Below are positions 29,777 through 37,795 of a stretch of DNA of 60,778 nt, one piece after another. The translations under genes and the position numbers were made by a program. Source of the DNA: Pyxidicoccus fallax. GTDB lineage: Bacteria; Myxococcota; Myxococcia; Myxococcales; Myxococcaceae. The DNA is taken from positions 1 through 60,778 of the forward strand of contig NZ_JABBJJ010000030.1 of NCBI RefSeq assembly GCF_012933655.1, in the 5' to 3' direction. The notes beneath the pieces are model-generated. The model worked only from the letters and a program-made list of their open reading frames with translations, did no database searches and was not told the origin of the DNA. The stretch's first letter is position 1. Every line of letters begins with the position of its first letter.

Positions 29777-30964
29777 TCAGTCTCGGCGGAACAGCAGCGC
29801 GCTCTTGAAGAAGAAGCTGCGCTTTTTCACGAGCATGAGAATCGAGCCCACCAGCGCCGCTGAAATGATGAGTGGGAAGCCCAGGCAGTGGAAGAGAATG
29901 CCGGGCAGGGAGTTCGCGTAGTGGTGCCGTCCCAGGTATGCCGAGCGGAGTATCTGGAGCGAGTACAGGAACAGCGGCATCAAGAAGAAGGGCCATGCGT
30001 CCCAGCTGAAGGGCGCCAAGAGCAGCCCTAGCGCGATGACGTAGTGCTGGAACTCCCACATCACATGGTAGGAGTTGATCAGGATCTTCTGTGGCCACGC
30101 CGTCCGAGTGGAGGCGGTTCGCACCTGGGTGGGGAGGTGTTCGATGGCGCCCAACGTCCACCGCACGCGCTGCAGGAACAGGCCACTCAGGCTCTGCCGC
30201 TCCACCTCGTAGCCGAGCACGCGCGGCAGGATGGAGATCCTGCCATCCGTGGACAGCACGCGATACGTGGCGGTCAGATCCTCCAGGAAGCCGTCCACCA
30301 GCAACTCGGCATACTTTCGGTAGTTCACCATCTGTATGCCGCCGGGGAAGTTGCCAACCCCGAACAGGTTCTTCACGGTCTGCAGCACGCCTTGCCGATA
30401 GAGGCGGTTGTTGCAGATGAGGTGGGCGGTCAGGTTGTGCTCCTTGCCAGCCTCCTGGAATGGGAAGATCAGGCACGACGAGAACGGCTCGCCGCACCGG
30501 CGATGGAACGCCACCAACTCCTCCAGGCCCGTGGGCTCCAGCACGATGTCTGCGTCTAGCAGGAGGACGGTCTCGGACGCGACGTGCTGGCCTCCCAGGA
30601 GGAGCCCGGCGACCTTGCCGCTACGGGCCTCGGGCAGGGTGAGCAACCGCAGCTGCACGCCGCGCTCCGCGAAGCGCTCCACGAATGACCGGGCGAGAGT
30701 GTCGGACCCATCCGTGCAGCGATCGAGCACTACCACGATGTTGGACAGGAGTTCGAGTTTGTTGTTGAGGATGGACGACAGGCACCTGTCCAACGTCGAT
30801 GCCGAGTTGAACACGGGGAGCAGGATTGAGACCTTCTCCACGTCGTCCGACGGGAGCGCCGCGATGCTCCTCGGGTGAATCCTGACCTTGAATGAACAGA
30901 CAAGGTAATAGAGCTGGAAAAAGCAGATGCACCCGATGGGGAGGAGAAGAATCCAAGCGTACAT
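29777..30964 (-). CDS. membrane GT2 glycosyltransferase (processive type)
   Basis: 395 residues. N-terminal membrane helix (3-23), GT-A domain with ILLPVFNSASTLDRCL (48-63), the nucleotide-sugar/metal motif D137-A-D139 (LLLDADI), acceptor-base region LEDL (227-230) and Q265-RVRW269, the QxxRW motif of processive synthases. Two or three membrane helices follow (about 300-375). The family moves sugar from a nucleotide donor onto a chain or lipid at the inner membrane. It starts 30 bp after the phosphoribosyltransferase gene and is the third gene of a lower-GC operon. Sugar and acceptor are unknown. Confidence 0.88.
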   Translation of the reverse strand: MYAWILLLPIGCICFFQLYYLVCSFKVRIHPRSIAALPSDDVEKVSILLPVFNSASTLDRCLSSILNNKLELLSNIVVVLDRCTDGSDTLARSFVERFAERGVQLRLLTLPEARSGKVAGLLLGGQHVASETVLLLDADIVLEPTGLEELVAFHRRCGEPFSSCLIFPFQEAGKEHNLTAHLICNNRLYRQGVLQTVKNLFGVGNFPGGIQMVNYRKYAELLVDGFLEDLTATYRVLSTDGRISILPRVLGYEVERQSLSGLFLQRVRWTLGAIEHLPTQVRTASTRTAWPQKILINSYHVMWEFQHYVIALGLLLAPFSWDAWPFFLMPLFLYSLQILRSAYLGRHHYANSLPGILFHCLGFPLIISAALVGSILMLVKKRSFFFKSALLFRRD

Positions 30965-30994
30965 GGTGGCTCGGAGGACCCAGGAGAAACTCCC

Positions 30995-31507
30995 TTACTG
31001 GCTCGTGGCCAGCCGGGCTTCCATCTCCCTCAGCTCACGTTCGGACATCCACGGGTAGAACAGCCAGTTCGTCTTTACCTCGATGAAGTAGTCAGGCTTG
31101 AATCTAGAGTAGGTCTTGACCTGCAGGGTGGCCAGCTTAACGACAGCCGCGCCACGGCTGCGAACCTCGTCGAGAACCACCTGAGCGCTCTCGCCGGAGT
31201 CCAGGACGTCGTCTACCACGAGGACGCGCTTGCCCTTGAGATTGATGTCGTTCATCGGGACCACGACGGTGCCCTTCTCCGCGCGGTAGGAGCCCTGGCT
31301 TTGACCCGCGCCGGTCACCTGCCCCCGCTGGACCACCTTGATGCCCATCATCAGATCAATGCCCAGCTCGTTGGCGAGGATCGCTCCCGGCACAGCGCCA
31401 CCGCGCAGGATGCAGACGATGGCGTCGAAGGGTTCACGGATGGTGGCCGCCAACCGCCGGCACAGGGAGTCGATCTCGCTCCAACCGTACTTGTCGATCT
31501 GCTTCAT
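30995..31507 (-). CDS. purine-type phosphoribosyltransferase
   Basis: 170 residues. The PRPP-binding loop VLVVDDVLDSGES is at 95-107, and AIVCILRGGAVPGAILANEL (29-48) is the typical first strand-loop. The C-terminus PDYFIEVKTNWLFYPW is like xanthine/guanine or hypoxanthine phosphoribosyltransferases of the short Gpt/archaeal type. These join a free base to PRPP. It is only 4 bp from the radical SAM gene, so the pathway may use a modified base or a related heterocycle rather than simple salvage (inference). Confidence 0.85.
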   Translation of the reverse strand: MKQIDKYGWSEIDSLCRRLAATIREPFDAIVCILRGGAVPGAILANELGIDLMMGIKVVQRGQVTGAGQSQGSYRAEKGTVVVPMNDINLKGKRVLVVDDVLDSGESAQVVLDEVRSRGAAVVKLATLQVKTYSRFKPDYFIEVKTNWLFYPWMSERELREMEARLATSQ

Positions 31508-31511
31508 GGCA

Positions 31512-32642
31512 TCACTCCATGTACCCGTTATGGATTTCCCAATCGATCGTGTTGCGCATGCTCACGTCGTAGATGGTCCGGGCCTTGGGGTACTTGCGGT
31601 AGAGCTGCGCCTCGTACCCGGCCAGTGCGATAATGTCCTCCTCCGACGGCTGCGGGTGGTTTTGCATCACGGAGCCCGGGTCCGCGTGGAAGATGTTGGT
31701 CGCCAGGCCGATGTTGCGACTCAGGATGGTATCCATCCCCTCCATGCTGCTCTCCAGCGGCTCCACGCCCCAGACGAGGCCGCAGAAGACATTCCACTCG
31801 CCGAAGACCCCCTTCGCGTACTCCAGCGAGTCCCACCACTTGTCGTAGCCGTAGAACTGATCCTTGCCGGGGCAGACCTCCGCGAAGGTCTTGCGGTCAT
31901 AGACCTCAAGGTTGAAGGCAATGGAGGTGACGCCGACCGCCTTGTACTCGTCGATCAGCGAGAAGTCGTTGGGCGGGTGAGCCAGGACGTGGATGTTCAC
32001 CTTGGGATCGCACGCGTCGTTGATGGCCTTCAAGGGCTCGATGATGTACTTACGCGTGCCCTCGTCATCGAGCGGCGTGCCGCAGGTGTTGGTGATGATC
32101 GGGATCTTCCAGCCGGAGGACTGGATGTGCCGGGTGGTCTCCATCATGCGCTGCCGGCCGAACTCGGTGACCAGCGGCTTGCCCACCGTCTTGCGGGCTT
32201 TCCGCAGGGAGCAGAAGCCGCAGGGCTTGCCTTTGTCGAAATAGTAGCAGTCAGGATAGAGGAAGAAGCCAGGGGTCACCGCGCCATAGGCCGAGATCAC
32301 CTCGTCGGTCCGCGTGCCGTCGCTCAAGGTCTTCCCGAAGAAGGGCAGGGCTTCCGGCAGTTGCACTGTCTGCACGAAAGCGCCGTCCTTGTAGAGGTTC
32401 AGATCGTCTCCATCGAAGCGGAGGCTCCAGGGCGAATTCTCACGGCGGAGCACCGAGACCACCAAGTTGTCACCAAGCCAGAGCACCTGGGGCAGGCGGT
32501 GCTCGCGCTTCACGTTCCGGTTGGTGATGCAGTACCCGTACGTATTCTCGTAGTACCTCTTGTCTGTATCTACGAACATGCCCAAGTCGAATTGCATCCC
32601 CTTGGAGATCAAGGAGATTTTCGTTCTCAGGGAATTACGCAT
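31512..32642 (-). CDS. radical SAM protein with wide-spaced cysteine motif
   Basis: 376 residues from the ATG at 32642, preceded by AAGGGGG. An about 120-residue N-terminal domain (VLWLGDNLVVSVLRRENSPW, LRFDGDDLNLYKDGAFVQTV) precedes the radical SAM barrel. The cluster motif is C132-x8-C141-x2-C144 (CYYFDKGKPCGFC) instead of CxxxCxxC. Barrel strands follow (IPIITNTCGTPL, VNIHVLAHPP, GVTSIAFNLEVYD). No SPASM or B12 domain is present. First gene of the operon with the phosphoribosyltransferase and GT2 genes. It presumably performs a radical step on the pathway's substrate; which one cannot be told. Confidence 0.82.
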   Translation of the reverse strand: MRNSLRTKISLISKGMQFDLGMFVDTDKRYYENTYGYCITNRNVKREHRLPQVLWLGDNLVVSVLRRENSPWSLRFDGDDLNLYKDGAFVQTVQLPEALPFFGKTLSDGTRTDEVISAYGAVTPGFFLYPDCYYFDKGKPCGFCSLRKARKTVGKPLVTEFGRQRMMETTRHIQSSGWKIPIITNTCGTPLDDEGTRKYIIEPLKAINDACDPKVNIHVLAHPPNDFSLIDEYKAVGVTSIAFNLEVYDRKTFAEVCPGKDQFYGYDKWWDSLEYAKGVFGEWNVFCGLVWGVEPLESSMEGMDTILSRNIGLATNIFHADPGSVMQNHPQPSEEDIIALAGYEAQLYRKYPKARTIYDVSMRNTIDWEIHNGYME

Positions 32643-32725
32643 GAGGCCCCCTTGCGCAGGAATTGGCGACAACGCTCGGACGGAAGCGTAACACCATTGC
32701 ATGTGGAAAAACCACTCCCCCTGGG

Positions 32726-32739
32726 GTTCTACTTAGAAC
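32726..32739. promoter_or_regulatory. palindrome GTTCTACTTAGAAC
   Basis: A 14-bp palindrome with 6-bp arms (GTTCTA/TAGAAC), 84 bp upstream of the radical SAM start codon. A related site lies at 32979-32996. Possible operator for the island operon. Confidence 0.4.
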
Positions 32740-32978
32740 TCCTTTCAAGAGAGTGATCGGTGCCGGGGTGTTCGCCTTGAAGTGGGCGGGTCAAGCAGAA
32801 AATCCCCACCACTGCTCACATCAGACGCAATATCGGGTAGTGGACATGCCTGCCATTGAGATGTGCTGGCTGACTGATCGCTCTCGAGACGCAAAGATAC
32901 GACTTGGCAGTAAAAATATGCATCCCGCTCCCGTGTAGTGCACCCAGCTCGAGAGGCGGATGGAGCGCCACCCGCGAA

Positions 32979-32996
32979 AGTTCTTCCCCTAGAACT
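32979..32996. promoter_or_regulatory. second GTTCT/AGAAC inverted repeat
   Basis: AGTTCT (32979-32984) and AGAACT (32991-32996) with a 6-base spacer. It shares the half-site with the palindrome at 32726 and lies 253 bp away from it. Confidence 0.35.
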
Positions 32997-33645
32997 GCCG
33001 CAAGATCGGCGACGCGGGGCTGGCAGAAATGACTCGTTTGGGGATTGAGCGTGCGGCGCACCTTTCTGGAAGACACCTCGTTGGGCAGCCACAGAAGCCT
33101 CTCAGTTCAAGCTGGAACTGCCAGTGTCTCATGCACCGGGAGTCGCCGCGGGTCGAGAAAGCCTGATGGGGCTTGCCGAGGTCAACCGTGAGGCCCCCAC
33201 CTTTCTGAGGGCAGCCAGCGCAAGAGCCGGAGCCTCTGGCGTTGATTCCTGGAGCGCTGGAGCCTGCCTTGGTGGAGATGATGGGCCGCACGTTGCTGCT
33301 GCATCGCCAGCCCATGACGCCATGGTTCGTCTTTTTCCAAACCTCATGCCATTCCACTGCGAGTGGGCCCAGCTCTCTGCCGCTGACTCCGAAGGAAACT
33401 GACAAATCAGGCAATCAGTTGTTGAGGCCGCGGTCGTATCGCTCCAACGCGGGGCTCAGACGTGACGCGAAGCATGCGGATACGCGAGCTGTAGCGCTCC
33501 TCGGCTCGATGCTGGCCCCTGACGCAGAGGCGTAGCGGCGGAGCCTTCCAGGTTCTTCACGCTTCTTCATGCCCCCGTGCCGCGCGTTCGACCATGCTTC
33601 GACTCGAGGGCACGGGGCTGACCCGTGCCACCGGGAGCGACACGG

Positions 33646-34365
33646 ATGACATCGGGAAAGGCCATCATCGGCGGCGTACTGGGGCGGTTCCTCTTCCGCG
33701 ACGCGCGCGTCGAGCAGGTCCGCGAGGTGTCCGCGCACTTCCGCTGGCTGGAGCTGGTGGGGGAGGGGCTGAAAGACGCCTCCTGGAGCGCGGGCGACAA
33801 GGTACAGGTGTTCCTGCCGGGCGAGGGCATGCGGACGTACACCCCACTGGCATGGGACGCGGTGCGCGGGGCGACGCAGTTCCTCGTGTACCTCCACGGT
33901 GACGGCCCCGGTGCGCGCTGGGGTCGCTCCGTGCGAGTGGGGGACCGGTGTCAGCTCTTCGGGCCGCGAGGCTCGGTGCCGCTCGCGGCGTACGAGGGCC
34001 CGGTGGTGCTCTTCGGGGACGAGACGTCCTTCGCGGTGGGGCACGCGCTGCGCAACCTGCGCGCGGGCATCGGCGGCGTCGAGCAGGTGTTCGAGGTGTC
34101 CTCACGCCCGGAGTCCACGGACGTGTTGCGGGAGTTCGGGCTCGCGCAGAGCGACGTCGTGGAGCGGACGGCCGGGGACGGGCACCTGCCCGAGGTGGCG
34201 GCGCGGCTCCAGGCGGCGCTCCAGCGGCGGCCGGGGGCGCGGCTGGTGATGACGGGCCGGGCGCAGGCCATCCAGGCACTGAGGGGCCGGCTCAAGGCGG
34301 CGGGGGTGGAGCCGGCGCAGAAGGTGAAGGCGTACTGGTCGCTCGGCAAGGCGGGGCTCGACTGA
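33646..34365 (+). CDS. siderophore-interacting (FAD-binding 9) protein
   Basis: 239 residues from the ATG at 33646; GGGAG at 33633-33637. The flavin domain has RTYTP at 63-67, the family's R-x-Y-T FAD site. The C-terminal NAD(P)-binding-like domain contains GPVVLFGDETSFAVGHALRN and RLVMTGRAQAIQAL. The C-terminal aromatic segment KVKAYWSLGKAGL is typical. The family reduces ferric siderophores in the cytoplasm to release iron. No siderophore synthesis genes are adjacent. Confidence 0.88.
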   Translation: MTSGKAIIGGVLGRFLFRDARVEQVREVSAHFRWLELVGEGLKDASWSAGDKVQVFLPGEGMRTYTPLAWDAVRGATQFLVYLHGDGPGARWGRSVRVGDRCQLFGPRGSVPLAAYEGPVVLFGDETSFAVGHALRNLRAGIGGVEQVFEVSSRPESTDVLREFGLAQSDVVERTAGDGHLPEVAARLQAALQRRPGARLVMTGRAQAIQALRGRLKAAGVEPAQKVKAYWSLGKAGLD

Positions 34366-34434
34366 CGCCTGTCACACGAAGTCCACCATTCGGGCATTGC
34401 GCGCGGGCGGGTGACGCTTCAAACACGGCGTGTC

Positions 34435-37173
34435 ATGGACTCGCGCGCGCCCGGCTCTCCGAAGACCGACCCGTCCCACAACGTGCTCCACCAGCAGCAG
34501 ACGCGGCTGCCGCTGGACGTCATCTTCTCGCCGCGCAGCGTGGCCGTGGTGGGCGCCAGCGAGCGCCCCGGCAGCGTGGGGCGCACCGTCCTCTGGAACC
34601 TCATCAGCAACCCCTTCGGCGGCACCGTCTACCCCATCAATCCGCAGCGGCCCAACGTACTGGGCATCAAGGCGTGGCCGTCCTTGCGCGCCCTGCCGGA
34701 GGTGGTGGACCTGGCCATCATCATCACCCCCGCGCCCACGGTGCCCGGCGTCATCCGTGAGTGCGCGGAATTGGGCGTGCGCGGCGCCATCATCATCTCC
34801 GCGGGCTTCAAGGAGACGGGGGAGGAGGGAGCGCGGCTGGAGCGGGAGATTCTCGACATCGCCCAGGCGGCGCGCATCCGCCTCATCGGGCCCAACTGCC
34901 TGGGCGTGATGCGGCCGCCGAGCGGCTTCAACGCCACCTTCGCTGGCGCCATGGCGCGGCCGGGCAACGTGGCCTTCGTCAGCCAGAGTGGCGCGCTGCT
35001 CACCGCCATCCTCGACTGGAGCCTGCGCGAGGGGGTGGGCTTCAGCGCCTTCGTCTCCGTGGGCTCCATGCTGGACGTGGGCTGGGGCGACGTCATCGAC
35101 TTCCTCGCGGACGACCCGATGACGCGCTCCATCCTGCTGTACATGGAGTCCATCGGCGACGCGCGGGCCTTCCTCTCCGCCGCGCGCGAGGTGGCGCTCA
35201 CCAAGCCCATCATCGTCATCAAGGCCGGGCGCACCGCGCAGGCCGCGCAGGCCGCCGCGTCCCATACGGGTACGCTGACGGGCAGCGACGAGGTGCTCAG
35301 CGCCGCCTTCCGCCGCACCGGCGTGCTGCGCGTGGACTCCATCGCCGACCTCTTCTACATGGCCGAAACGCTGGCCCGGCAGCCGCGTCCCGCGGGGCGC
35401 AGGCTGTCCATTCTCACCAACGCGGGCGGCCCTGGCGTGCTGGCCACGGACGCGCTGGTGGCGGGCGGCGGCGAATTGGCCGTGCTCGGCGAGGACACGC
35501 GCAAGGCGCTCGACGGCTTCCTGCCGCCGCAGTGGAGCCATGGCAACCCGGTGGACATCCTCGGCGACGCGGACCCGGAGCGGTACGCGAAGGCGCTGGA
35601 GGTGACGGCGAAGGACCCGAACAGCGACGGTCTGCTCGTCATCCTCGCGCCGCAGGACATGACGGAGCCCACGAAGACGGCGGACCGGCTCAAGGGCTAC
35701 GCGAAGCTGCACGGCAAGCCGGTGATTGCGAGCTGGATGGGCGGCTCGGTGGTGGCCGCGGGCGAGCGCATCCTCAACGACGCGGGCATCCCCACCTTCG
35801 GCTATCCGGACACGGCGGCGCGCATCTTCAATTACATGTGGCGCTACACGTACAACCTCGCCGGGCTCTACGAGACGCCCACGCTGGCGGAGGAGTACCG
35901 CGGCGTCCGAGATATGGCGCGCCGTCAGGTGGACGAGGCTCGCGCGGCGGGGCGCACGCTGCTGACGGAGTACGAGTCCAAGCGGCTGCTGGCCGAGTAC
36001 GGCATTCCCACGGTGGAGACGCGGCTGGCGCTCACGGAGGACGCCGCGGTGGCGGAGGCCGAGTCGCTGGGCTTCCCGGTGGTGGTGAAGCTGCACTCGC
36101 TGACGGTGAGCCACAAGTCGGACGTGGACGGCGTGCGGTTGGACCTGCGGGACGCGGACGCGGTGCGCGCGGCGTTCCGGGGCATTCGCGAGCGGCTGGC
36201 GGAGCTGGGGCAGCCGGGCGCGTTCGACGGCGTCACGGTGCAGCCGATGGTGAAGCTGGACGGGTACGAGCTCATCATCGGCAGCGGGCTGGACGCGCAG
36301 TTCGGGCCGGTGCTGCTGTTCGGCGCGGGCGGCACGTTGGTGGAGGTGTTCAAGGACCGCGCGCTGGGGCTGCCGCCGCTCAACACGACGCTGGCGCGGC
36401 GGATGATGGAGCAGACGCGCATCCACCAGGCGCTGAAGGGCGTGCGCGGGCGGAAGCCGGTCGACCTGGGGGCGCTGGAGCGGCTGATGGTGCGCTTCAG
36501 CCGGCTGGTGGTGGAGCAGCGCTTCGTGAAGGAGATCGACATCAACCCGCTGCTGGTGTCGCACGAGCGGCTGCTGGCGCTGGATGCGCGCGTGGTGCTG
36601 CACCCGCCCACGGTGACGGAGGCGGAGCTGCCTCGGCTGGCAATCGAGCCGTACCCGCAGCAGTACGTGGCGCCGTACCAGATGCCGAATGGCGAGGAGG
36701 TGCTGCTGCGGCCGATTCGCCCGGAGGACGAGCCACGGATGGCGGAGTTCCACCGGACGTTGTCGGAGCACACGGTTTTCCTCCGGTACGCGGGGCTGAT
36801 GCACCTGAGCACGCGGGTGGCGCACGAGCGGCTGGCGCGCATCTGCTTCAACGACTACGCACGGGAGCTGGCGCTGGTGGCGGAGCGGAAGAGCGGGGAG
36901 ATACTTGGGGTGGGGCGGCTGACGCGGCTGCGGGGGACGCAGGACGCGGAGTTCGCCATCCTCATCAGCGACCAGGTGCAGAAGCAGGGTCTGGGCACGG
37001 AGCTGCTGCGCCGGCTGGTGGACGTCGGGCGCGATTGGAGGATGCAGCGCATCGTCGCGGACATCCTCGCGGGCAACCGGCCCATGCAGACCATCAGCCG
37101 GAAGCTCGGCTTCGCCATCGTCCCCCACGAGGAGCTGGCGCCGGACATGGTCAAGGCGGTGAAGGTGCTCTGA
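34435..37173 (+). CDS. Pat-type acyl-CoA synthetase (NDP-forming)-like / GNAT acetyltransferase fusion
   Basis: 912 residues from the ATG at 34435; a GTG at 34411 is an alternative. Domains in order: CoA-binding ([20 protein letters not shown]), a succinyl-CoA-ligase-like region ([20 protein letters not shown], then [14 protein letters not shown]), an ATP-grasp-like domain ([40 protein letters not shown]), and a C-terminal GNAT domain ([12 protein letters not shown], then [20 protein letters not shown]). This is the architecture of Pat/PatZ, which acetylates lysines, classically inactivating acetyl-CoA synthetase. Length agrees (about 880-920). The cytoplasmic target is unknown here. It converges on the toxin-partner gene. 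Confidence 0.88.
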   Translation: MDSRAPGSPKTDPSHNVLHQQQTRLPLDVIFSPRSVAVVGASERPGSVGRTVLWNLISNPFGGTVYPINPQRPNVLGIKAWPSLRALPEVVDLAIIITPAPTVPGVIRECAELGVRGAIIISAGFKETGEEGARLEREILDIAQAARIRLIGPNCLGVMRPPSGFNATFAGAMARPGNVAFVSQSGALLTAILDWSLREGVGFSAFVSVGSMLDVGWGDVIDFLADDPMTRSILLYMESIGDARAFLSAAREVALTKPIIVIKAGRTAQAAQAAASHTGTLTGSDEVLSAAFRRTGVLRVDSIADLFYMAETLARQPRPAGRRLSILTNAGGPGVLATDALVAGGGELAVLGEDTRKALDGFLPPQWSHGNPVDILGDADPERYAKALEVTAKDPNSDGLLVILAPQDMTEPTKTADRLKGYAKLHGKPVIASWMGGSVVAAGERILNDAGIPTFGYPDTAARIFNYMWRYTYNLAGLYETPTLAEEYRGVRDMARRQVDEARAAGRTLLTEYESKRLLAEYGIPTVETRLALTEDAAVAEAESLGFPVVVKLHSLTVSHKSDVDGVRLDLRDADAVRAAFRGIRERLAELGQPGAFDGVTVQPMVKLDGYELIIGSGLDAQFGPVLLFGAGGTLVEVFKDRALGLPPLNTTLARRMMEQTRIHQALKGVRGRKPVDLGALERLMVRFSRLVVEQRFVKEIDINPLLVSHERLLALDARVVLHPPTVTEAELPRLAIEPYPQQYVAPYQMPNGEEVLLRPIRPEDEPRMAEFHRTLSEHTVFLRYAGLMHLSTRVAHERLARICFNDYARELALVAERKSGEILGVGRLTRLRGTQDAEFAILISDQVQKQGLGTELLRRLVDVGRDWRMQRIVADILAGNRPMQTISRKLGFAIVPHEELAPDMVKAVKVL

Positions 37174-37178
37174 CCCGG

Positions 37179-37772
37179 CTACAGCTTCACGCCGTCCAGT
37201 TGCTCCAGCGCGGCGCGGATTGCGTCCTCGGTGGTGCCGAACTCCTTCGCGAGCTTCGGCGCGGAGAACGTCACGGCCGCAGTGGAGGGTGGGTACTTCG
37301 AGAAGGTGCTCACCACGACTCCAAGCTGGCCGGGCCATGGGAGCACAGCCAGTTCGCGACTCCTCCGCGCGGGGTCCAGAACCGTGAAGCAGGGCCACGA
37401 GGGAAAGCGAAGGGTGGAGGCGTCACAGCCGACGAAACGGCACCCTTCCAGCTGAGCACTCGTGAAGTCGCAGTCCTCGATGCCGCCGTCTTCGGAATCC
37501 GGCCAGCGCCCGAAGTCACAGCCGGTCAGCACGCCCGTGAATCGGCAGCCCCTCAACGAGACTCCTTCCCAGCTGAAGTGCTTGAGCCCCTTCTTCACCT
37601 CGATGGTGCAGTCGATGAGTCGCGTCCTGGCGATGGTCAGCGCGTTCGCTGGCACTCCGATGACGAGCGTGCAGTTCCGTAGGGTCAGATGATGACCGAG
37701 GTAGTAGTGCTCGATCTTGCTGGTCAGCTCGAGTCGCTGGTTCTCGAGTTCCGTATCGCGGAATTGAATCAT
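37179..37772 (-). CDS. probable immunity partner of the SitA-like toxin (pentapeptide-like)
   Basis: 197 residues without signal peptide. The middle is a run of short beta-helix-like turns (LRNCTLVIG, LIDCTIEVK, LRGCRFTGV, IEDCDFTSA, LEGCRFVGC), as in pentapeptide-repeat proteins. The C-terminal 50 residues form a separate helical piece. It lies 23 bp downstream of the toxin gene on the same strand, the usual place for the immunity gene in SitA-SitI pairs. Cytoplasmic protection of the producer is inferred from position, not from a recognised immunity family. Confidence 0.6.
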   Translation of the reverse strand: MIQFRDTELENQRLELTSKIEHYYLGHHLTLRNCTLVIGVPANALTIARTRLIDCTIEVKKGLKHFSWEGVSLRGCRFTGVLTGCDFGRWPDSEDGGIEDCDFTSAQLEGCRFVGCDASTLRFPSWPCFTVLDPARRSRELAVLPWPGQLGVVVSTFSKYPPSTAAVTFSAPKLAKEFGTTEDAIRAALEQLDGVKL

Positions 37773-37795
37773 GGTGTCGCGACTCGCCGAGGTCC

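Larger units (their letters stand above)
32643..33645. other. about 1-kb region without a convincing gene, low GC
   Basis: Between the radical SAM start and the siderophore-interacting gene. GC is clearly lower than average (the 60 bases from 32881 are 50% GC). Short frames exist on both strands but lack good starts, ribosome-binding sites or recognisable families. Two related palindromes (GTTCTA/TAGAAC and AGTTCT/AGAACT) are inside. It may hold the island promoter, decayed genes or a non-coding RNA. Confidence 0.5.

Noticed and set aside
32663-32938. Plus-strand 91-codon frame in the gene-poor segment
   Set aside because: No ribosome-binding site, no family, and composition unlike coding DNA; it also overlaps the likely promoter of the radical SAM operon.
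32989-33414. Minus-strand 141-codon frame in the gene-poor segment, considered as a transposase remnant
   Set aside because: No DDE motif or other transposase signature, and no terminal inverted repeats were found around it.
34372-37398. A 1008-codon minus-strand open frame antisense to the Pat-type gene
   Set aside because: Arg/His-rich shadow with no domain similarity; opposite strand has four recognised domains.
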